This document shows positions 53,584-60,299 of a stretch of 60,299 nucleotides of DNA, piece after piece (positions within the stretch are counted from its first letter, which is position 1; every line of letters begins with the position of its first letter). The stretch is from an uncultured Campylobacter sp. (lineage in GTDB: Bacteria > Campylobacterota > Campylobacteria > Campylobacterales > Campylobacteraceae): NCBI RefSeq assembly GCF_938015785.1, contig NZ_CALLWC010000035.1, positions 1-60,299 on the forward strand. Direction: 5' to 3'. The position numbers and the translations under genes are program-made. The notes under the pieces were generated by a model. The model saw nothing but the letters and a program-made list of their open reading frames with translations. It ran no database searches and was not told the DNA's origin.

Positions 53584-54651
53584 TTGAAAAATCGCTATCC
53601 GACCCGCCAAATCTCCGTCGGCTCCGTCAAAATCGGCGGCGGCGCGCCCATCTCCGTGCAGTCGATGAGTTTTTCTAAGACTAAGGATGTGGAGGGCACG
53701 CTAGAGCAGATTAACCGCCTATATTTCGCAGGCTGCGACATCGTGCGCTGCGCCGTGCTCGATAAGCAGGACGCGGACGCGCTCGCACGTATCAAAAAAA
53801 GCTCGCCGCTTCCCATCGTAGCGGACATCCATTTTAATTTTCGCTTGGCGCTGCAGGTCGCGGAGTTTGTCGACGGAGTCCGCATAAATCCGGGCAATAT
53901 CGGCGGCAAGGATCGTATCAAGGAGGTCGTGCGCGCGTGCAAAGCTCGCAATCTGCCTATCCGTATCGGCGTAAATTTGGGCTCTTTGGAGGAGCAGTTT
54001 GAGCAGAAATACGGTCGCAGCGTGGAGGCGATGGTGCAAAGCGCACTGTATAACGCCGCGCTGCTTGAAGATGAGGACTTTAGCGATATTGCGATCTCGC
54101 TTAAGACTTCGGACGCGCCGAGCACGGTGGCTGCGTATCGCGCGCTGCGCCCGCTATGCGAGTATCCTTTTCATCTGGGCGTGACCGAGGCGGGGACGAA
54201 ATTTCACGCGAGCATCAAGAGCGCGATCGCGCTGGGAGCACTTCTGATGGAGGGGATCGGCGATACGATGCGCGTGAGCATCACGGGCGAGCTTGAGGAG
54301 GAGATCCGCGTCGCGCGCGCGATCCTGCAGGATGCGGGCGTGCAAAAAAGCGGCGTCAATATCATCTCGTGCCCTACCTGCGGGCGTTTGCAAAGCGATC
54401 TGCTAAGCGCGATCAAAATTGTCGAAGAAAAAACCGCACATATCAAAACGCCGCTAAATATCAGCGTCATGGGCTGCGTCGTAAATGCGATCGGCGAGGC
54501 GAAGGGCGCGGACGTGGCGATCGCGTTCGGCAACGGGCGTGGCATCGTGATGCGCCACGGCGAAGTGGTCGCCAAACTCGATGAGAGTAAGCTCGTGGAG
54601 CGGTTTTTGCAGGAGGTCGAGGACGAGGTGCGGGTTCGCGAAGGAGCGTGA
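53584..54651 (+). CDS. ispG: 4-hydroxy-3-methylbut-2-enyl diphosphate synthase
   Basis: 355 aa, TTG start at 53584 with AAAGG upstream; KNRYPTRQISVGSVKIGG is the family N-terminus. TIM-barrel phrases: PISVQSMSFSKTKDVEGTL, PIVADIHFNFRLAL, RINPGNIGGKDRIKEVV. The C-terminal iron-sulphur domain has CPTCGR (about 263-266) and MGCVVNAIGEAKGADVAIAFG (about 298), the Cys ligands of the 4Fe-4S cluster. It performs the next-to-last step of the methylerythritol isoprenoid route, three steps after IspE encoded at 23045. Confidence 0.95.
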   Translation: MKNRYPTRQISVGSVKIGGGAPISVQSMSFSKTKDVEGTLEQINRLYFAGCDIVRCAVLDKQDADALARIKKSSPLPIVADIHFNFRLALQVAEFVDGVRINPGNIGGKDRIKEVVRACKARNLPIRIGVNLGSLEEQFEQKYGRSVEAMVQSALYNAALLEDEDFSDIAISLKTSDAPSTVAAYRALRPLCEYPFHLGVTEAGTKFHASIKSAIALGALLMEGIGDTMRVSITGELEEEIRVARAILQDAGVQKSGVNIISCPTCGRLQSDLLSAIKIVEEKTAHIKTPLNISVMGCVVNAIGEAKGADVAIAFGNGRGIVMRHGEVVAKLDESKLVERFLQEVEDEVRVREGA

Positions 54652-55415
54652 GATCTATGGGGCGCCTAGCAGCTTAAATGTCGCTATGATTCGTGGCTTG
54701 GGCGGCTCGGCTCTGAATTTCGGCGCGCTTGGGCTTATCGCGGTTCGTTTAGGCTCATCGGTACAGCGCGTCTTGGCGTGAAATTTTAAAATTTCGTCTT
54801 TAAAACGGCGCTTTTAAATTTGAGCCTTTGGGGAATACGGCTTGGAATTTTGGTTTGAAATTTCGCGTGAAATTTTGAGTTAAAATTTTGGCTTTGGAAT
54901 TTCGTCTTGAAATTTCATTTTAAAATTTCAACCTCGCGATTTGAAGCGAAATTTTATAGAGTAGAATTTACCGCGCGAAATTTTAAGCGGTAGAATTTTA
55001 TGCTGTCTATGAAATTTAGGCGCAGGCTCTATGCGCTCGCCAATTTTACTCGCAGGATTTGCCTCGGTAGAATTCCGTGCCGCAAAGCGGAATCTTGACG
55101 GATGAAATTCCGATACGCCACGAAATTTCATCCGGCTGGATTTCGTCCTGCACCTAAATTTAAGGCGAGCGAAATTTTAAGAGTCAAAATTTCAAAGGGC
55201 GAAATTTAAAATTGACGGAATTTTAAAGGCGAAAATTCCGAGGATGAAATTTTAGATAAAAATTTAAAGCGGCTCAAATTATAAAATTTTGCCCGATAGA
55301 ATTTTGCTAAGAGGCGAGATTTCAATTCTATAAAATTTAAAATTATCGCGCCGCAGAGATTTGCGGAGGCGAGCTTGAAATTTTATAGAATTTAAATGCG
55401 AAACGAGGGGAAGCG
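54652..55415. repeat. Dense A+T palindrome array upstream of dnaB
   Basis: From about 54780 to 55400 there are roughly 25 variants of GAAATTTT, AAAATTTC or full AAATTTTAAAATTT, about every 15-25 bases, with short G+C-rich spacers; the first 130 bases lack them. No convincing gene on either strand. I saw no DnaA-box cluster, so there is no support for a replication origin despite dnaB being next. Confidence 0.55.
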
Positions 55416-57536
55416 ATGGCAACGAAGCAGAATGTGCCTGCAAATTTATACGATCTGGATATGGAGCGCGCGATTTTAAGCTCGCTTTTGCAAAACGAGG
55501 ACGCATACGGCGAGCTGAGCGAGATAATCTCGGTCGGCGATTTTTTCTACAAGCCGCACGCCGACATCTACGAGGCGATCGTCAAGTGCTCCTCGCACAA
55601 CGAGCCGATCGCGCCGAGCTTCGTTAAAAAATGGCTAGCCGAGCGCTACGACGATGGCGCATTTACCGAGGTCGTAGCCACCAGCGGCGTGGTCGATGCC
55701 CAAAAATACGCACTCGAGCTGCGCGAAAAATCGATCAAGCGCTCGCTAATCAAGGTCGCACACGAGATCCCTTCGATGGTAAACGAAGCCGTGCGCAGCA
55801 AGGACACCGCCGATAAAATCAGCTCCAAAATTTACGAGCTCATCGACGAGGAGCGCCACGGCGGCATCAAAAAATCGCATGAGATCATCGCCGACGTGGT
55901 AGAGGAGCTCAAGCGCCAAAAGGCGCTCGCAGGCTCGGAGCTCGTGGGGCTTGATACCGGCTTTCGCTTCTTAAACGACTGCACGAAGGGGCTAAAGCCG
56001 GGCGAGCTCATCATCATCGCCGCCCGCCCCGGCATGGGCAAGACCGCCTTTGCGCTAAATTTGATGATGAAAACGCTGCAAAGCGGCAAAGGCGTCGTAT
56101 TTTTCTCGCTAGAGATGCCCTCTGTGCAGCTGATGTATCGCATATTAAGCGCGCTTAGCTCGATCCCGCTAAGCGACATAATGAGCGCAAAGCTCAGCGA
56201 CGACGACTGGACGCGCTTCAACGACGCTTGCGACGCGGTTCTGAATATGCCGCTTTTCGTCTATGACAGCGGCTATGTAAACATCCACCAAGTCCGTACC
56301 CAGCTGCGCAAGCTCAAATCCGCAGACGCCAATATCGAGCTTTGCGTGATCGATTATATCGGCCTTATGACGAGCACGAGCAATTACTCCGAGCGCCACC
56401 TGCAAATCGCCGAAATTTCGCGCGGGCTCAAACTTTTGGCGCGCGAGCTAAACATCCCGATCATCGCGCTATCGCAGCTAAACCGCTCGCTTGAGGCGCG
56501 CTCGAACAAACGCCCGATGCTAAGCGATCTGCGCGAAAGCGGCGCGATCGAGCAGGACGCCGACATCATACTTTTCGTCTATCGCGACGAGGTTTATAAA
56601 GAGCAGATGGAGCGCGAGCGCATTTCGCGGCTGGAGGCCGAGGGCAAGGACGCTGGCGAGCCCGTGTTTAGGCGCAACGACTATCAGGAAAAAGCCGAAA
56701 TCATCGTCGGTAAAAACCGCTCGGGCGAGGCGGGCAGGACGATCGAGGTGGGCTTTCAGGGCAGATTTACCCGCTTCGTCGATACGAGCTTCGGCGGCGA
56801 GCCCAGCGAGAGCGCGATCTTTAACGAAAACGACAATCTCGACTACGTCTCGCAGCTGCAAGACCAGGGCTTTGAGGAGCCTACTGCGCCGCGCCTCGAT
56901 ATGCCGAATCCCGATGCAGCGCAGAATTTGCAGCAAAATTTAACGCAGAATTTTAATGAAGCCCAAAGTTTTAACGAAGCGCAAAATAGCGGCGTAAGCT
57001 TAAACGAAAGCTCTGCTGGTGCTCGAAATTCCGGGGTAAATATCGATTTTGACGAGATGCCTAGCTTCGGTCAAAGCGATGCGCAGGACGGCGAGGAGAT
57101 AGACGGCGAGTCTAAGCTTAGCGCAGAGCAGGGCTTAGCAGAGGTGCGTCGTGCGGCACAGGACGCACCGCAAAAGCAAGAATTTCAGGAGCAAAATTTA
57201 GATGATACGAGAGTGGGCGGTGTCGCGCCTCAAACAAAAAGCGCGCATAAAAATTTAGCAGGCACTCCGCAGGGCGTAAAAGGCACATCTCGGGGCGCAA
57301 AAGGCGCGCAGCAAGGTGCAGAGGGTGCATCGCAAGAGGCAAATAACGCACGACAAGAGAACTCTGTGTATTTTGGAAGCGGCGAGGGCGATGAGCCGCC
57401 TTTTGAGCCGCAGGAGCCGCAAGAGGACGAGGCTAAATTTAAACCCGCGCCGCCTTTAAATATCGAAGATATGGGCATTCCAAAGATCAATGAGGCAAAC
57501 AGGCTCGATGACGACGACGCGCCGCTGGATCTGTGA
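55416..57536 (+). CDS. dnaB: Replicative DNA helicase DnaB with long C-terminal tail
   Basis: 706 aa. N-terminal helical domain (NLYDLDMERAILSSLLQNEDAYGELSEII), linker, then the RecA-like domain with Walker A AARPGMGKTAFALNL (about 203-217), FFSLEMPSVQLMYRIL, CVIDYIGLMTS (Walker B), ISRGLKLLARELNIPIIALSQLNRSLE, DLRESGAIEQDADIILFVYRDE and RSGEAGRTIEVGFQGRFTRF. The normal family end is near residue 455. About 250 further residues follow, rich in Gln, Asn, Ala, Gly and acids, with repeats such as QQNLTQNFNEAQSFNEAQN, and a distinct acidic end (INEANRLDDDDAPLDL). DnaB unwinds the replication fork; the tail's job is unknown. Confidence 0.93.
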   Translation: MATKQNVPANLYDLDMERAILSSLLQNEDAYGELSEIISVGDFFYKPHADIYEAIVKCSSHNEPIAPSFVKKWLAERYDDGAFTEVVATSGVVDAQKYALELREKSIKRSLIKVAHEIPSMVNEAVRSKDTADKISSKIYELIDEERHGGIKKSHEIIADVVEELKRQKALAGSELVGLDTGFRFLNDCTKGLKPGELIIIAARPGMGKTAFALNLMMKTLQSGKGVVFFSLEMPSVQLMYRILSALSSIPLSDIMSAKLSDDDWTRFNDACDAVLNMPLFVYDSGYVNIHQVRTQLRKLKSADANIELCVIDYIGLMTSTSNYSERHLQIAEISRGLKLLARELNIPIIALSQLNRSLEARSNKRPMLSDLRESGAIEQDADIILFVYRDEVYKEQMERERISRLEAEGKDAGEPVFRRNDYQEKAEIIVGKNRSGEAGRTIEVGFQGRFTRFVDTSFGGEPSESAIFNENDNLDYVSQLQDQGFEEPTAPRLDMPNPDAAQNLQQNLTQNFNEAQSFNEAQNSGVSLNESSAGARNSGVNIDFDEMPSFGQSDAQDGEEIDGESKLSAEQGLAEVRRAAQDAPQKQEFQEQNLDDTRVGGVAPQTKSAHKNLAGTPQGVKGTSRGAKGAQQGAEGASQEANNARQENSVYFGSGEGDEPPFEPQEPQEDEAKFKPAPPLNIEDMGIPKINEANRLDDDDAPLDL

Positions 57537-59682
57537 AATAGCGCTTAGGCTAGCGCTGATCGTTAGCGTTTTTTGCTTCGCGCTTTACGCGCAGGATTTC
57601 AGTGACGCGGGCTTTTGCGCGCTGGCGGCGTTTTGGGCTTATGCGCTATTTCGGGTACTATTTAGCTTTTTTTACGAGGCGAAGCAGCGCGCCAATGCAG
57701 CGCTATTTCGCAGCAGCGGGACTTTGATTAAAATTTTTAGAGGCAGGCTCATAAGCGGGGTTTTAGCCTTCGCGGGCGCGATCCTCTTAAGCGCCACTTT
57801 GGCGCTAGGCATAGCGGATCTGCGCGGCGCGGAGCTATTCGTGACGCTCGCGGCGCTGCCTGCAGCTCTTGCTCTGATGCGCCTAGCGGTGCTGAAGCTC
57901 AGCCTAAAAGAGATTAAAAATCCTAGAATTTTATCGCTCAAACTTAGCATTTTGCTACTCGCCGCGCTTGCCGTCGCGGTAAATTTTGCCATAAATTTAG
58001 CCTATTTGCGGCTCGCGGACGGCGTAGATACTACCGCGCACTTTCAAAATTCCGCGATAAATTTTACTCCGCCCGCCCGCACCGCCGCATCCGCCGAAGA
58101 CTTCGCGAGGAATAAGGTTTCCGTGCCCGTAGGAAATTTTGCAACAGATAATTCTGCTAAATCAGCTAAAAATTCCGCTGCGAACAACGCCGCCATAGTT
58201 GTGCGAAATTCCGAGACGAGCAATGCCGTCAAGCCCGCAGCGGGTGCTGCCAAAAATCCTACCGCTTCGCCCGCAAATTTTAAAGCGGGCTCCGTCAGAG
58301 GGGTGCAGGTCTCGGCTGAAAATTCTAAGGCAGATCCCGTCGCTACGCCGCAGACCTTCGCTAAAAATTCTACGAAAAGCTACGCCGCAGCGCAAAATTT
58401 AAATTTAGCTCCAACTCCCGCCACGCTGAGTATGGCTGCCGACAATTCCGCCAAAAATTCCGCGACAAGCTCCGCATCAATCCCTGAAATTTTTGAAATT
58501 TTAAAATCTACCGCGCCGCAAGCGCACTTCAAATCCGCCCTGCTAAATGAAATTTACGCTTTGAAATTTTACAAAAACGTGCTGTTTGAGCTGGCGCTGT
58601 CGCAGAGCCCTAGCGCGCTAAAAATCGCTCTTTTGTTTCTGATCTGCGCGGGAGATTTCCTCTTTTACTGCGCGATCTTGCATCTTTGCGCCTTCGTGCT
58701 TTTTACGCCGCGAGCCGCAGCCGCGCCCAAAATAGGGCGCTTTAGCGGCATGATCTTCGCGCTTGCCTACGTCACGCTGTGTTTGATCTGCGCCGCGCAG
58801 ACGCGCACGGCAAGGGGCGAAGCGGAGGCCGCACATCCTAAAAGCGCGGTCGAGGCGAGCGTGCAGATCGTGCTGCAAAGCGGCGAGCGGCTGATCTTAA
58901 GCGCGCGAGAGGCGGACGCGCTAAGAGGCGAGCTAAATGCCACGCGCTTCGCCGCGGAAGCAAACGCCGCGTCCGCGCTAAATAGCTACATCGACGCCGT
59001 TTACGACGAGGGCGCGAGGCTTAGCGCGCAGAAAATGGCGGATTTTAATTACTCGTTTCTGAGCGATTATCTGGTGCTGTGGCACGGCGTGTGGGACGAT
59101 GACGCTGGGGCGTATCTGAATGAGAAATTTGCGGGCTTCGTAAGCGAAAGCTTCCCGAAAGATTTTGGCGAAAATATCGCTAAAATCGCTGCGGCAAACG
59201 TTAAAAATTATGAGAGCTCGCTAAATTTTACGCTCAAAAAATACGGCGCGAAAATCGATCTTAACGTCACGCAGAGCTTCAGCCTAAAAAGCAAGGCGTA
59301 TCGCGCGAGCGGGACTGGGCTGGGGGCGCTGGGCGGCGTGCTGGGCGCAAAGCTGATAAGCAAGAGCCTCGCTAAAACTGCGGCCAAGACGGGCGCGAAG
59401 ACCATTACCAAGGCGGGCGCCAGCGCGACAAGCGGTAGTGCGGGGCTCGTGTGCGGCCCGGGCGCGGTGGTGTGCGTGCCTGCGTTTGCCGTGGCTACGT
59501 GGTTTGGGCTGGATTTTGCGTTTGCCAAGGGCGACGAGGCGCTGAACCGAGAGGAGTTTGAAGCTGCGATCGTGCGCGATATGATGGCGGCGAAAGAGGA
59601 GCTAAAGCGCGCGCTGGCGGAAGATTTCAACGCGACGATAGATGAAATTTCGAGTGAAATTTTAAATTTAGACGGAAAGTAG
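57490..59682 (+). CDS. Large membrane protein with glycine-zipper segment
   Basis: 730 aa from ATG 57490, or 724 aa from ATG 57508; both lie within the dnaB end, overlapping it by 47 or 29 bases. Four N-terminal helices lie within about residues 12-180, then roughly 150 residues of Ala/Asn/Ser/Lys-rich low complexity (NSAKSAKNSAANNAAI, DNSAKNSATSSAS). Two more helices follow near 375-400 and 413-435, then a coiled-coil-like soluble part. Near 615-675 sits GTGLGALGGVLGAKLISKSL followed by a Gly/Ala-rich hydrophobic hairpin (GLVCGPGAVVCVPAFAVAT). The last part is a family-unknown cytosolic or periplasmic helix. The layout suggests a membrane-inserting or large envelope protein; function unknown. 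Confidence 0.65.
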   Translation: MRQTGSMTTTRRWICEIALRLALIVSVFCFALYAQDFSDAGFCALAAFWAYALFRVLFSFFYEAKQRANAALFRSSGTLIKIFRGRLISGVLAFAGAILLSATLALGIADLRGAELFVTLAALPAALALMRLAVLKLSLKEIKNPRILSLKLSILLLAALAVAVNFAINLAYLRLADGVDTTAHFQNSAINFTPPARTAASAEDFARNKVSVPVGNFATDNSAKSAKNSAANNAAIVVRNSETSNAVKPAAGAAKNPTASPANFKAGSVRGVQVSAENSKADPVATPQTFAKNSTKSYAAAQNLNLAPTPATLSMAADNSAKNSATSSASIPEIFEILKSTAPQAHFKSALLNEIYALKFYKNVLFELALSQSPSALKIALLFLICAGDFLFYCAILHLCAFVLFTPRAAAAPKIGRFSGMIFALAYVTLCLICAAQTRTARGEAEAAHPKSAVEASVQIVLQSGERLILSAREADALRGELNATRFAAEANAASALNSYIDAVYDEGARLSAQKMADFNYSFLSDYLVLWHGVWDDDAGAYLNEKFAGFVSESFPKDFGENIAKIAAANVKNYESSLNFTLKKYGAKIDLNVTQSFSLKSKAYRASGTGLGALGGVLGAKLISKSLAKTAAKTGAKTITKAGASATSGSAGLVCGPGAVVCVPAFAVATWFGLDFAFAKGDEALNREEFEAAIVRDMMAAKEELKRALAEDFNATIDEISSEILNLDGK

Positions 59683-59872
59683 GGCAGCGGATTATGCCCG
59701 CGCAACTTAGACCCGTTGCGAGCGAAATTTTACGGCGGATTATGGAGCTTTCGTGCGTAGCGGGTGGCGAAATTTTAAAATTTCATTTAAGTGTGGGCGG
59801 CGGGCGGGATTACGGCGCATTTATCGCGCCGCCGCGCTCCTTAAATTTAAGAGCTAACTAAAAATTTTTAAA

Positions 59873-59878
59873 TATAAT
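59873..59878 (+). promoter_or_regulatory. -10 element of the Sel1-like gene
   Basis: TATAAT in TTTTTAAATATAATCGCCGC, 25 bases before ATG 59903, with a T/A-rich stretch upstream and a CGCC discriminator. Confidence 0.45.
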
Positions 59879-59902
59879 CGCCGCTTAAAACAAGGAGTGC
59901 TA

Positions 59903-60256
59903 ATGAAAAAATTCTATCTTAAAATTTCGTTATTTACGTTTATAGCGGCATTTGCGGCGATCCCGGCTGCGGCAAAATTGATAAAGTTAGAGGATTTAAA
60001 GAACGAAGAACAAAGAGTGCTTTTTAAATCCTGCGATTACGGCGAAGGTAAATATAGCTCATGCAATAAACTCGTTGAAATTTTATCTAAAGAGTGCGAG
60101 GATGGTAATATGCGCTCATGTGCTACACAGAGTGAGCTTTTACTATCATTACGCCGAGTAGAGGAAGCTACGAAATATCTGATTAAGCTGTGTGATGCTG
60201 ATAGTACATATCACTGTTTTATATTGGGTACGCTAATAAATATAGGCTCTCTTTAA
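59903..60256 (+). CDS. Cys-rich Sel1-like repeat protein (Hcp type), short
   Basis: 117 aa from ATG 59903 (AAGGAG upstream; the GTG at 59897 overlaps that site). Signal peptide MKKFYLKISLFTFIAAFAAIPAAA. The mature part has Cys pairs C-x9-C, C-x7-C and C-x7-C (SCDYGEGKYSSC, CEDGNMRSC, CDADSTYHC). C-x7-C is the mark of the disulphide-linked Sel1-like repeats known from Helicobacter cysteine-rich proteins. Only two to three repeat units are present and it ends abruptly (LGTLINIGSL), so it may be truncated. Such proteins are secreted or periplasmic and often bind other proteins. Confidence 0.65.
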   Translation: MKKFYLKISLFTFIAAFAAIPAAAKLIKLEDLKNEEQRVLFKSCDYGEGKYSSCNKLVEILSKECEDGNMRSCATQSELLLSLRRVEEATKYLIKLCDADSTYHCFILGTLINIGSL

Positions 60257-60288
60257 CTTAAGCTCACACAAAGGAGCAGTAAGTTACG

Positions 60289-60299
60289 ATGGATACTAT
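60289..60299 (+). CDS. Possible start of a further gene (window edge)
   Basis: AAAGGAG at 60270-60276 is followed 12 bases later by ATG GAT ACT at the window end. Spacing is longer than ideal and only three codons are visible, so this is a weak call. Confidence 0.25.

Noticed and set aside
54652..55415. Possible replication origin next to dnaB
   Set aside because: A+T-rich, but no cluster of DnaA boxes and no dnaA/dnaN genes; the A+T word is common elsewhere in the window.

Overview
The window looks like chromosomal DNA of a Campylobacter with moderate G+C. Gene order supports this. The block metK / sstT / pepF / small ORF / UvrD-type helicase / truB / ispE / smpB / TlpA-like / clpS / clpA / aat (14.3-28.5 kb), the pair pyk-mqo (8.8-12 kb) and the block hemH / oxidoreductase / alaS / maf / pbpA (32.9-40.5 kb) all follow the order I recall from C. 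jejuni (Cj1096c-Cj1109, Cj0392c-Cj0393c, Cj0503c-Cj0508). The csrA gene expected between truB and ispE is not visible and no motility gene is present. With the base composition this makes a non-flagellated species such as C. gracilis a reasonable guess, but the species call is inference.

Layout. 0-8.7 kb: accessory, mostly minus strand. It holds uncharacterised small genes, a tandem family of secreted Trp-repeat proteins, an SMR transporter, a NADAR-family gene with two nonsense codons, and an orphan Mrr-type endonuclease; at least three genes here look broken. 8.8-16.9 kb: central metabolism and transport (pyruvate kinase, malate:quinone oxidoreductase, TRAP solute receptor, SAM synthetase, SstT). 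17-28.5 kb: a dense plus-strand run joining peptidolysis (PepF), a probable SspB-like Clp adaptor, DNA repair, tRNA and isoprenoid genes, SmpB and the N-degron set ClpS-ClpA-Aat. 28.5-40.5 kb: cell-envelope genes (FtsI-type and class A penicillin-binding proteins, nucleotide-sugar dehydrogenase), haem synthesis, alaS and maf. A small A+T-rich island sits at 32.1-32.9 kb and another, with a frameshifted gene, at 40.6-42.0 kb. 42.1-46.6 kb: quinol-dependent NO reductase, YqeY, a lipoprotein and a membrane protein. 46.9-51.3 kb: an AsmA-like protein divergent from CIRCE-controlled groES-groEL. 51.9-60.3 kb: a basic secreted protein, ispG, dnaB with a very long tail, a large membrane protein, and a Cys-rich Sel1-like protein at the edge.

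The most unusual structural theme is a short A+T palindrome (AAATTTTAAAATTT and variants). It is scattered in quasi-periodic arrays through the intergenic gaps and appears to have been written in frame into low-complexity inserts of several proteins (PepF, DnaB and two exported or membrane proteins). No rRNA, tRNA, CRISPR array, insertion sequence or prophage was recognised.
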